From DATARH01 sp036268425 (lineage in GTDB: Bacteria > Pseudomonadota > Alphaproteobacteria > ATCC43930 > CGMCC-115725): a DNA stretch of 64,000 nt. Position numbers and translations under genes: made by a program. This document shows, piece by piece, positions 44,365-52,526 of this stretch (position 1 is its first letter; each line of letters opens with the position of its first letter). The DNA lies in assembly GCA_036268425.1 (NCBI GenBank), contig DATAUE010000049.1, forward strand, positions 9,716 through 73,715, in the 5' to 3' direction. The notes under the pieces are model-generated. The model was not told where the DNA came from, made no database searches, and worked only from the letters and a program-made list of their open reading frames with translations.

Positions 44365-44491
44365 GTGTCCCGGCGCAGGCCGGAACCCACAGTAGCGGCC
44401 AAACGATGCTCTCCTTTGGTCGCCGGTGATAGCGCACCGTGTCGATTACCGCGCCGGCGGCGACGTGGAGCCCGACCTGCGCCGGGATGGC
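44365..44491. repeat. Decayed copy of the inverted-repeat element
   Basis: The left arm (44365-44390) and right arm (44465-44491) are imperfect reverse complements sharing TCCCGGCGCAGG and the flanking CCAC. They match the arm sequence of the perfect element at 4557-4637 with several changes. The arms are now separated by 74 bases. Confidence 0.65.
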
Positions 44492-44515
44492 GACAGTTTT
44501 TTCGATGCCTGCTGC

Positions 44516-45298
44516 CTAACGCGTCCAGGCGAGGATCGCGGCGGCGACCTCGTCGGGCTTGTCGAGTTCGGCGAGATGGCCGGCTCCGGGGATGATCCGC
44601 ACCTCGCTTGGTCCGGCAACTGCTTCGGCGATCCGCTCGGCGTAGCTGCGCGGCATGATCCGGTCATGTTCGCCCCAGAGCAGCAGGGTCGGCGCGGTGA
44701 TCAGCGGCAACCGCTTTTCCAGCTTGGTATTGCCGAGCGGCCAGAAAATGCGCGCCGCCGCTTCGCTGGCACGGACCTGCTCGATCGGCCATTCCGGTGA
44801 ATTCTGTCCTTCGGGCTGTGCCTTCAATTCTTCCCAGCGCGCCGGATCGGCGCATAGCAGACCCGGCACGTCTGGTGCGCGCTGCGCCCAGGGGTCGGTT
44901 GGTGGCTCGTTGTCATCGAACAGGCCGAATGGTGCGATCAGCGCCAGCCGGCGCAGCGCTTGCGGCCAGATCGCCGCGATCTCGGCCGCGAGCGATCCGC
45001 CCACGGAGCTGCCGGCAAGATCGGCGCCGTCGAGCCCGGCTTTCTGCACCAGGGCATGGGCCGCGAGCACCCAATCGAGATGGCTGTCGAGCACGCTATG
45101 GCCACGCTCGCCACCGGGAAACCCCGGCAGCGACGGCACGATGACGGTGCGTTCGCGCGCCAGCGCATCGAGTACCGGCATCCACCGCGGCATGCCGCCG
45201 AAGCCAGCGAGAAACCCGAGTTTCGGCCCGCTGCCTTTGCGCCAGACCCGGCAGGAAAATCCGTTCAGCTCGACGGAAAAGGTTTCAGGTTCGGTCAC
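44516..45298 (-). CDS. Alpha/beta hydrolase
   Basis: A 260-residue alpha/beta-fold hydrolase. The nucleophile serine is in LAGSSVGGSLAAEI, the acid probably in WGEHDRIMP and the histidine in IPGAGHLAELDKP. An oxyanion-type loop appears in LAGFGGMPRWMP. The start ATG at 45298 is conventional. It is in the same orientation as the CMD protein and beta-diketone hydrolase, separated by the decayed repeat. It may hydrolyse an ester or ring-opened product in the same pathway, which is inferred. Confidence 0.88.
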   Translation of the reverse strand: MTEPETFSVELNGFSCRVWRKGSGPKLGFLAGFGGMPRWMPVLDALARERTVIVPSLPGFPGGERGHSVLDSHLDWVLAAHALVQKAGLDGADLAGSSVGGSLAAEIAAIWPQALRRLALIAPFGLFDDNEPPTDPWAQRAPDVPGLLCADPARWEELKAQPEGQNSPEWPIEQVRASEAAARIFWPLGNTKLEKRLPLITAPTLLLWGEHDRIMPRSYAERIAEAVAGPSEVRIIPGAGHLAELDKPDEVAAAILAWTR

Positions 45299-45387
45299 GG
45301 CGCTCCCCGCTGCTTTTGTCGCACGGCACTTTAGCGCGGGACCGGCGTCGGGGTGGACCCATAAAAGCGGGCGCTTTTTTGCGCCGG

Positions 45388-46551
45388 CTAATCGAGAACC
45401 AGACCGAGCGCTTGCGAATGTCTAGCCTCCGCGGCGGCAATCTCGGCGTCGTGATCGGCGAAGCGTTCGGCGATTGCTTTGAACTCGTCGGTATGGGCGA
45501 GGAAGGCGTCGAGGATATCGGGGTCGAAATGGGCGCCGCGGCCTTCGCGCATGATTGCCAGCGATGTCTCCTGGGTGAACGGCAGCTTATAGACGCGCCG
45601 GCTGATCAGCGCGTCATAGACATCCGCTACCGCCATCAGCCGTGCCGATAGCGGGATCCTGTTGCCGCTGAGCGCCTGGGGATAACCCGAACCGTCCCAT
45701 TTCTCCTGGTGCGACAGCGCGATTTCCTTTGCATACCTCAGGAAATCGAGCGAAGTGCCCAGCCGCTGCTCGGCCTGCACGATGCTCTCGAAACCCAGAA
45801 TCGTATGGGTTTTCATGATTTCGAATTCGCTGCGGTCGAGCCGTCCAGGCTTCAGCAGAATACGGTCGGGAATGCCGACCTTGCCGATATCGTGCAGCGG
45901 TGCCGATTTGAACAGCATCTCGATCGTGCTGTCGTCGAGCTCGGGGCGAAACCGCGGGTGCCCCCGCAGATAAATGGCCAAGGTCCGCACATAGTGTTGC
46001 GTACGGCGGATGTGGTTGCCGGTTTCGTTGTCGCGCGTTTCGGCGAGCGAAGCGACCGCCAGCACGGCGACATCCTGGATCGCGCGCATCTCCTCGGTGC
46101 GGCGGGCCACTTCCTGTTCGAGAAACTGGTTCTGGCTTTTCAGAACGTCGGCACTGGCCTTGAGCCGCAAGTGGTTCTGCACGCGTGCGCGTACCAGCGG
46201 TGGACTGATCGGCTTGGACACATAATCGACCGCGCCGAGTTCGAACCCATGCTCCTCGTCCTCGCTTTCGCTGCGCGAGGTCAGGAAGATCACGGGAATG
46301 GCCGCCGTGGCCGGGTTGTTTTTGAGGCGGCGGCACACCTCGAAGCCGCTCATGTCGGGCATGACGATATCGAGAAGAATCAGGTCGGGCGCCGGATCCG
46401 CGGACGCGATCTGCAACGCGCTGCGGCCGTCACGGGCGGCACGCACACGGCATTGATCGGCCAACGCTTGCGACAACGCCATCAGGTTTGCCGGCGCGTC
46501 ATCGACGACAAGCACGAGCGGCGGCTGCGTCAACGCGCGCGGCTCATCCAT
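45388..46551 (-). CDS. Response regulator with HD-GYP phosphodiesterase domain
   Basis: A receiver domain (residues about 10-130, VLVVDDAPANLMALS, phospho-acceptor in LILLDIVMPDMSG, conserved Lys in YVSKPISP) followed by an HD-GYP domain that degrades cyclic di-GMP. The latter has ETGNHIRRTQHYV, LHDIGKVGIPDRILLKPGRL, HQEKWDGSGYPQALSGNRIP and ADVYDALIS. It is 387 residues, the RpfG layout. With the GGDEF protein at 8127-8846 it gives this region opposing c-di-GMP activities. No histidine kinase is next to it. Confidence 0.93.
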   Translation of the reverse strand: MDEPRALTQPPLVLVVDDAPANLMALSQALADQCRVRAARDGRSALQIASADPAPDLILLDIVMPDMSGFEVCRRLKNNPATAAIPVIFLTSRSESEDEEHGFELGAVDYVSKPISPPLVRARVQNHLRLKASADVLKSQNQFLEQEVARRTEEMRAIQDVAVLAVASLAETRDNETGNHIRRTQHYVRTLAIYLRGHPRFRPELDDSTIEMLFKSAPLHDIGKVGIPDRILLKPGRLDRSEFEIMKTHTILGFESIVQAEQRLGTSLDFLRYAKEIALSHQEKWDGSGYPQALSGNRIPLSARLMAVADVYDALISRRVYKLPFTQETSLAIMREGRGAHFDPDILDAFLAHTDEFKAIAERFADHDAEIAAAEARHSQALGLVLD

Positions 46552-46899
46552 CGATCATGCCTCGCAGTCCTTTGGCGAAAGCGCGACTTTCAGATTCTTC
46601 GCGGACCCGCTTCATCCGGCGATCACCTGCTGACGTTCCGATTTCATCGCGCCGCGCGGCTCAGGCGATCGCCCACTATAGCAGACCGCAATCGCTCGCC
46701 GGGATGCGGCGTCCGATGAATATCGGACAATCTTTAACAAAAACCGAAACGGCCGGGCGCGAGGGCTCACTTTTTTGGAAATGACACGGCGATATGCGAG
46801 GTGGGCCTTCGTGGAAAAACTAGGCGGTGAACCTCAAAAAAGGCGGGTGGTCGCGGTGTTCGGGTGGCAACGGCCTTTTGCTGGAGACCAAATTCCGGC
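46552..46899. other. Intergenic stretch holding a half terminator copy
   Basis: No gene is visible. The segment carries an 18-base copy (46747-46764) of the start of the terminator found at 47487-47504. The copy lacks the second arm, so it should not terminate. The rest may contain the HD-GYP promoter. Confidence 0.5.
46747..46764. repeat. 18-bp direct repeat, left copy
   Basis: Identical over 18 bases to 47487-47504. The two copies bracket the DUF1993 gene in direct orientation at a 740-base interval. The right copy is the 5' half (plus-strand view) of a working terminator, while this one has lost the matching arm. Confidence 0.75.
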
Positions 46900-47424
46900 T
46901 CAGAATGAACTGGTGCGCAGCCGACCCTCGTAATCACGTTTACCGAGCGGCACGCCTCGCGAGCGCAGGATGTTGTATGCGGTGACGGCGTGGAAATGGA
47001 AGTTTGGCAGAGAGAACGAGAGAATGAAGGTCTCCGACGTGAAAGCAAGCCGTCGCGGGCCGATCTGGAGGTCTAGGAGCTTGCCCGCGCAGTCGTTAAT
47101 CTCTTCGGGGACGAACGCCTCCAGCGCCGTTTCTGCCTTGCCGATCATCGCCTGTAGGTCAGTGAAGAGAACCGGTCCGACCAAGGCGGGAGGGGTGAAC
47201 GCGCCGGTTTTGAGAGCCTCGACCCCCCACACGGAATGATGCCATGCCGCTTCGATCTGAAAATGAAATGGTGCCATATCGTCGAAGAGGCGGGTGTTCA
47301 CGAAATTATCGGGATCGACACCGGTGTTTGAAAAGTGGGTGGCCGCACGGTCGAGAAAGCCTCCGACGGCTCTTACGGTTTGCAGGAAGGTCGGCACGCT
47401 GAGGTCGTAGAGTGGTGTCCGCAT
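46900..47424 (-). CDS. DUF1993 family protein
   Basis: A 174-residue protein: RTPLYDLSVPTFLQTVRAVG, DMAPFHFQIEAAWHHSVWGV, SFSLPNFHFHAVTAYNILRS and GVPLGKRDYEGRL. DUF1993 proteins share a four-helix DinB-like fold with no known function. The ATG at 47424 follows AGGAAGG. Its base composition is visibly less GC-rich than the neighbours, and it is bracketed by the 18-bp direct repeat, so it may be an acquired insert. Confidence 0.85.
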   Translation of the reverse strand: MRTPLYDLSVPTFLQTVRAVGGFLDRAATHFSNTGVDPDNFVNTRLFDDMAPFHFQIEAAWHHSVWGVEALKTGAFTPPALVGPVLFTDLQAMIGKAETALEAFVPEEINDCAGKLLDLQIGPRRLAFTSETFILSFSLPNFHFHAVTAYNILRSRGVPLGKRDYEGRLRTSSF

Positions 47425-47481
47425 TGCCTTCCTCGGCTCCGAAACTCATGAGTCTACGGCCTAGATGCGAGGCCCGTTTTG

Positions 47482-47513
47482 AAAAAAAACGGCCGGGCGC
47501 GAGGCCCGGCCGT
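47482..47513 (-). terminator. Intrinsic terminator of the Bax-inhibitor-1 gene
   Basis: On the minus strand a 10-base GC-rich stem (47513-47504 with 47498-47489), a 5-base loop and a T run (47488-47482) directly follow the gene ending at 47538. Confidence 0.92.
47487..47504. repeat. 18-bp direct repeat, right copy
   Basis: Right copy of the repeat described at 46747-46764, located inside the terminator stem and T run. Confidence 0.75.
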
Positions 47514-47537
47514 CCGAGGGTCTAATTGCCGGCGGCA

Positions 47538-48257
47538 TTAATCGCGGCGCGTACCCATCAACTGCATCAGCATCATGAACAGGTTGATGAAGTCGAGGTA
47601 GAGGCGCAGCGCGCCCATCACGGCCTTTTTGCCGGCCATCTGGCCATCGTCATAGGCCCAGTACATCTCCTTGATCTGCTGCGTGTCGTACGCGGTCAGA
47701 CCGGTGAAGACGAGCACGCCGATCACCGAGATGGCGAATTGCAGCGCTGTCGAGCCGACGAAGATATTGACCAGCGAGGCGATGATGATGCCGAACAGCC
47801 CCATCATCAGGAACGAGCCGTACTGCGCCAAGTCGCGCTGCGTCGTGTAGCCGTAAAGGCTCATGGCGCCGAACGTTCCGGCAGTGATGAAGAACACCCG
47901 TGCGATGCTGGTGCCGGTGAAGACGATAAAGATACTCGCCAGCGACAGGCCCATCAGCGCCGAGTACAGCCAGAACAGGGCTTGCGCCGTGCTCGCCTGC
48001 ATCCGGTTGATGCCGTAGCTGAGCCACATCACGAGGCCGAGCGGCGCCAGCATGATCAGCCAGATCAGCGGTGTCCGGGCCACCGACATGTAAAGCCCGG
48101 ATTCGGCAAAGACATAAGCGACAATGCCGGTCAGCGCGAGACCCGAGGCCATGTAGTTGTAGATGCGCAGCATGTACTCCCGCAGGCCGACATCGATGTC
48201 GGCGCGGGCAGTATCCGCCGGCCGCACTGTCCAGCGGGGCTGTGAACCGAGAGCCAT
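47538..48257 (-). CDS. Bax inhibitor-1/YccA family membrane protein
   Basis: A 239-residue protein with about seven transmembrane helices. It carries the family ending GVLVFTGLTAYDTQQIKEMY and YLDFINLFMMLMQLMGTRRD, plus EYMLRIYNYMASGLALTGIV early on. Members resemble calcium-leak channels of the TMBIM type. The ATG at 48257 has GGAGGGGG just upstream; the longer frame adds a hydrophilic N-terminus not seen in the family. It is monocistronic and ends at a strong terminator. Confidence 0.93.
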   Translation of the reverse strand: MALGSQPRWTVRPADTARADIDVGLREYMLRIYNYMASGLALTGIVAYVFAESGLYMSVARTPLIWLIMLAPLGLVMWLSYGINRMQASTAQALFWLYSALMGLSLASIFIVFTGTSIARVFFITAGTFGAMSLYGYTTQRDLAQYGSFLMMGLFGIIIASLVNIFVGSTALQFAISVIGVLVFTGLTAYDTQQIKEMYWAYDDGQMAGKKAVMGALRLYLDFINLFMMLMQLMGTRRD

Positions 48258-48365
48258 TGACCCCCTCCAAAAGAGGCTGCGAGGATAATTCCTCACGGCA
48301 AATATTGGCACAATCCGGCGCCATTTCAATGACGCCGGCGGCGAGGACAAAGCTGCCAAAGGGCG

Positions 48366-50930
48366 CTATTCGCTGCGCAGATGGCGGGCCGGCCTGGCGC
48401 CCAGGGCGTGCCACGTTCCGGCAAAGCCGAGAACCAGCGTCAGAACCACCGCGATGACGGCCGTTGCGAGCAGCAGCACCGGCAGAAACAGCCAATCCAT
48501 GTGCATCGGGCCGGTGATGAGGGCGTAGGCGGTGGCGGTTCCGAGCGCCGCCGCGATGAGCGCTGTCGCCAGCCCAACAAGGCCATGCTCGATCAGGAAT
48601 GCCGCGGCGATTGCGCCGCGCGTCGCGCCGAGCACCTTTAGCATAACGGCGTCGTACATTCGGCGCCGATGGCCGGCCGCCACCGCGCCGCCGAGCACCA
48701 GCACGCCCGCGGCCAGCGTCACCAGCGCAACGAGCCGGATCGCGGTGCCGATCGTCGCGACGAGATGCGCCAGCGTCGCCAGCGCCTCGCGCACCGGGAT
48801 CGCCGAGACGTTGGGGAAGGTCTCGGTGATCTGCCGCACCAGCGCTTCCTCGCCGGCCGGCGAAACGCGCACCGCGGCAAGGTGGGTCTGCGGCGCCGCC
48901 TCGAGGGTGCCCGGCGCAAACACGATCGCGAAATTGATTCCGAGCTGCGACCAGTCGATCTGCCGCAGATTGGCGATGCGGGCGGTGATGTCGCGGCCGA
49001 GCAGGTTGACGGTCAGCGTGTCGCCGAGCTTCAACCCCATTCCCTCGGCCAGCCCGGCATCAAACGAGATGATCGGCGGTCCGTGATAATCGGCCGGCCA
49101 CCAGGCGCCAGCGACGATGTGCGAGGCTTCGGGCGGGGTTGCCGCATAAGTCAGGCCGCGATCGTTTCGCAATGCCCAGCGTGCTTCCGGCGCGACCTTG
49201 GCCTGTTCTACCGGCGTGTCGTTGAGCCGCGTAATGCGGCCGCGCAGCATCGGTACTTCCTCAAACGACGCACCCGGCGTCGCCTTTACGATGTCGCCAA
49301 AACGCGCAAGCTGCGCCGGCTGGATGTCGATAAAGAAATCCGCCGGTGCCCGATCGGCGAGGCGTGTATCGATCTCCACCGCGAGGTTGGCCTGTACCAG
49401 CGCGACGGCGATCATCACCGTCAGCCCGATACCGAGCGACAACACGATGCGCGCGGTCGGCGCTCCGGGCCGGTGCAAATTGGCCAGTGCCAGCCGCAAC
49501 AGCGGAAGCGACGGCCGCGGCAACCGCCGCGCCGTCGCCACGACCAGCCACCCGGCCAGCCGGAACAGGGCAAAAGCACCCGCGACCCCGGCAACGTACC
49601 ATAACGCGATACGGCGATCGGGCGAAGTGAGTACGACCACCATTGCGAGGGACAGTGCGGCGACGATCGTCATGGCGGCAGCCAAGGGTGCCAACCGGCG
49701 CGATGCGGGCGCCACCCGCTCGCGGAACAGCGCTCCAGGCGGGATGCGGCCGATCGCAGCGAGCGGCCACAGCGAAAATACCAGCATCGTCAAGAAGCCG
49801 CACAGTCCGGCGATGATCAGCGGTCTGGGGTAGATGCCGAACCGTAGCGACACGGGCACCAGCCCCTTCATAAACGGGCCCGCCAGCATCGGCATCAGGC
49901 CGCCGATCACCAGACCACCGGCTATTCCGATGAGCGCCAAAGCGGCGATCTGCAGAAAATACGCGGCGAACACCACTCTGGTGCCGGCACCGAGGCATTT
50001 CAGCGTCGCAACGCTGGCGGTCTTGCCCGCGACATACCCGGCGACCGCGTTGCCCACGCCGACGCCACCGATCAGCAGCGCGGTGATCCCGACAAGGTTC
50101 AGGAAAAAACCGATACGGTCGATAAACCGGCGCAACGGCGGCGATGCGTCGGCGCTGCTGCGAAGCTGCCAGCCGGCCTCCGGGAAGGCGGTGTTTGCCT
50201 TGCGGATCCAGGCCGCCGTGTCGCTGCCGGCCGGCAGGATCAGCCGGTAATCGTAATTGACCAGCGCGCCGGGGCCGATCAGCTGGGTTTGCGCCAGCGC
50301 GGCTTCAGCGATGACGACGCGGGGTCCAAAGGCGAGGCCGCCAAACGCTGTGTCAGGCTGGTTGTCGATGATCCCGGCAAGCCGCACCGTCGCTTCGCCG
50401 ATGTGAAACTGGTCGCCGATCTTGAGGCCCAGGCGGCTCGCGACCGTGGCTTCGACCGCGGCGCCGTAGACGCCGTTTTGCTGCGCCAAGGCCACGCCGA
50501 GCGACTGCGCCGGTACGAGCGCAACGCTGCCGTAAAGCGGATAGCGGGCATCGACCGCCTCAAGCTCGATCAGACTGCGGGTGTTGCCGTCGAGCGAGCG
50601 CGCCATCGCCCGCAGTCTGGCGGTTTCCGACACCGTGCCGCTCGCCGCGAAGAATTGCCGCTCGGCCTCGGTGGCCGGCCGATAGGCGAGCCGCGCTCCG
50701 ACATCGCCACCCAGCAGGATTCGTGAATCCGCGCGGATGCCGCCGACGATCGCAGCATTCAGCGACCCGATTGCCGCAATCGCGCCGACGCCAAGCGCAA
50801 GGCATGCGAGAAACACCCGGAAGCCGGCAATGCCGCCGCGCAACTCGCGACGGGCGAGGCGGATCGCAATCGCAAGGCCGGCGAACACGCCTTCGGTGTT
50901 GCCTCCTATACCCGCTTCGGCGCGATTCAC
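48366..50930 (-). CDS. FtsX-type ABC transporter permease, YbbP-like
   Basis: An 854-residue permease with two FtsX-like modules and large periplasmic loops, the arrangement of E. coli YbbP. The N-terminal ARRELRGGIAGFRVFLACLA lies before the first helix; later helices include FFLNLVGITALLIGGVGVGN and AAFLIEHGLVGLATALIAAA. Its ATG overlaps the stop of the ATP-binding gene (ATGA). Together with TesA divergently placed, this is the conserved ybbA-ybbP-tesA neighbourhood. Cargo is uncertain, probably a lipid or lipoprotein-related molecule. Confidence 0.9.
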   Translation of the reverse strand: MNRAEAGIGGNTEGVFAGLAIAIRLARRELRGGIAGFRVFLACLALGVGAIAAIGSLNAAIVGGIRADSRILLGGDVGARLAYRPATEAERQFFAASGTVSETARLRAMARSLDGNTRSLIELEAVDARYPLYGSVALVPAQSLGVALAQQNGVYGAAVEATVASRLGLKIGDQFHIGEATVRLAGIIDNQPDTAFGGLAFGPRVVIAEAALAQTQLIGPGALVNYDYRLILPAGSDTAAWIRKANTAFPEAGWQLRSSADASPPLRRFIDRIGFFLNLVGITALLIGGVGVGNAVAGYVAGKTASVATLKCLGAGTRVVFAAYFLQIAALALIGIAGGLVIGGLMPMLAGPFMKGLVPVSLRFGIYPRPLIIAGLCGFLTMLVFSLWPLAAIGRIPPGALFRERVAPASRRLAPLAAAMTIVAALSLAMVVVLTSPDRRIALWYVAGVAGAFALFRLAGWLVVATARRLPRPSLPLLRLALANLHRPGAPTARIVLSLGIGLTVMIAVALVQANLAVEIDTRLADRAPADFFIDIQPAQLARFGDIVKATPGASFEEVPMLRGRITRLNDTPVEQAKVAPEARWALRNDRGLTYAATPPEASHIVAGAWWPADYHGPPIISFDAGLAEGMGLKLGDTLTVNLLGRDITARIANLRQIDWSQLGINFAIVFAPGTLEAAPQTHLAAVRVSPAGEEALVRQITETFPNVSAIPVREALATLAHLVATIGTAIRLVALVTLAAGVLVLGGAVAAGHRRRMYDAVMLKVLGATRGAIAAAFLIEHGLVGLATALIAAALGTATAYALITGPMHMDWLFLPVLLLATAVIAVVLTLVLGFAGTWHALGARPARHLRSE

Positions 50931-51664
50931 GCCGAAGCCGCTTGCTGGCGCCGCAGCGGCTCGGCGCTGCGGTGGTCCCCGACAATCTGCCCATCTTCGA
51001 GGTAAAGCCGGCGATCGCAGCGTTCGGCGAGCGCAGCATCATGGGTGATCAGCAGCAACGCCGCACCGCTGCGCGCGCGTTCGCCGAACAGGTAGTCGAT
51101 GACGACTCGCCCGGTAGCGCCATCGAGATTGCCGGTCGGCTCGTCGGCGAGCAGCAATGCCGGATCGGCAATGAGCGCTCGGGCAATCGCGACGCGCTGC
51201 TGCTCGCCGCCGGACATTTGTGCCGGGTAATGCTCGAGGCGATGCCCCAGACCGACCCGCTGCAACGCGGTCGCGGCCATAGTCGTGGCGTCGCGCATGC
51301 CGGCTAGCTCCAGCGGGATCGCGACATTCTCCTGCGCGGTCATCGTCGGCAGCAGGTGAAATGCCTGAAACACGATGCCGACATATCGCCGCCGCAACCG
51401 CGCCAGCGCGTTTTCGTTGAGCGCGGTCAAATCGTGCCCGGCAAGCCGAACCCGGCCGGCGCTTGGCCGTTCGAGAGCCGCCAGCACCATCATCAAGCTC
51501 GATTTTCCCGACCCCGACGGACCAAGCAAAGCAACCGCCTCGCCCGGCTCGATCGTCAGCGAGATGCCGCGTAAAATCTCGACCGGCCCGGCGGCGCTCG
51601 CCAGTGTCAGCGAAACCTCGTCGAGCAGGGCCAGCGAATGGCCGGACGGAACCGGAGGCGTCAT
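50927..51664 (-). CDS. ABC transporter ATP-binding protein, YbbA-like
   Basis: A 245-residue ATPase of the LolD/MacB/YbbA class. Walker A is GPSGSGKSS, the signature is MSGGEQQRVAIARALI, Walker B ALLLADEPTGNLD, and the switch histidine is in LITHDA. I place the start at ATG 51664; the frame is open further upstream. It is coupled to the permease that follows. It powers the FtsX-type transporter. Confidence 0.93.
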   Translation of the reverse strand: MTPPVPSGHSLALLDEVSLTLASAAGPVEILRGISLTIEPGEAVALLGPSGSGKSSLMMVLAALERPSAGRVRLAGHDLTALNENALARLRRRYVGIVFQAFHLLPTMTAQENVAIPLELAGMRDATTMAATALQRVGLGHRLEHYPAQMSGGEQQRVAIARALIADPALLLADEPTGNLDGATGRVVIDYLFGERARSGAALLLITHDAALAERCDRRLYLEDGQIVGDHRSAEPLRRQQAASA

Positions 51665-51866
51665 GTCCTCGCTGCGGCAGGCAACAGTGTGTGGGGTGCG
51701 GTGGGATATGGCGCAGCATACCGGGTTTTCAACGCACCACGCTGCGGCGCGGCAAACCGGTGGCAGCCGCATGAACCGCCGCACCTTGCTGACGTTGACG
51801 ATGTGATGGCGGAAGGCGCATGCAGTCAAGGTGTCAGCAGTCAAGGTATTGAACGAAAGCCTCCGG

Positions 51867-52526
51867 ATGAGCCACAAATTTGCAAAGCCGCATCAGCGGT
51901 GGCACGTCCTGTTGCGGTTTGTGGGTCTGCTTTGGCTCGCCGGCTTGCCGGATGTCGCACACGCCGCATCTCCGGCGAAGGTGCTCGTCTTCGGTGACAG
52001 CCTGGCCGCCGGGTTCGGTTTGCCGCCGGAGGCCGCTTTTCCGGTGCAGCTTGAAGCCAAATTGCATGCTGAAAACGTGCCGGTGCAGGTCGTCAATGGC
52101 GGCAATTCCGGTGATACCACCGCAGCCGGCCTGGCGCGTCTCGACTGGGCGCTGGCCGATAAGCCCACGCTTGTGATTCTGGAACTCGGCGCCAACGACA
52201 TGCTGCGCGGCATCGATCCGGTGAATGTCCGCGCCAACCTCCAGGCGATGATCGACAAGATCAAGGCGAGCGGCGCCAAATTGCTATTGGCCGGAATGCA
52301 GTCAGCGCCAAATTGGGGCAAGGAGTATCAGCGCGATTTCAACCGCATCTACCCCGAACTTGCGCAGGCCGATAACGTAACGCTTTATCCGTTCTTTCTC
52401 GAAGGTGTGGCGATGGACCCCAAGCTCAATCAGCCCGATGGTAAGCACCCGAATGAAAATGGGGTCGAGGTGCTGGTCGATCGCATCGCGCCCCTTGTCG
52501 CCAAAATGCTTGGAGGCGCGTCATGA
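51867..52526 (+). CDS. tesA: SGNH esterase/acyl-CoA thioesterase I, exported
   Basis: A 219-residue SGNH hydrolase with a signal peptide ending AHA-AS. The blocks are present: VLVFGDSLAAGFGLPP (Ser), NGGNSGDTTAAGLARL (Gly/Asn), LELGANDMLRGI (Asn) and DGKHPNENGVEVL (Asp/His). TesA-type enzymes hydrolyse esters and thioesters in the periplasm. It is divergent from the YbbA/YbbP-like transporter, a known arrangement. It overlaps the FIST gene by four bases. Confidence 0.93.
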   Translation: MSHKFAKPHQRWHVLLRFVGLLWLAGLPDVAHAASPAKVLVFGDSLAAGFGLPPEAAFPVQLEAKLHAENVPVQVVNGGNSGDTTAAGLARLDWALADKPTLVILELGANDMLRGIDPVNVRANLQAMIDKIKASGAKLLLAGMQSAPNWGKEYQRDFNRIYPELAQADNVTLYPFFLEGVAMDPKLNQPDGKHPNENGVEVLVDRIAPLVAKMLGGAS

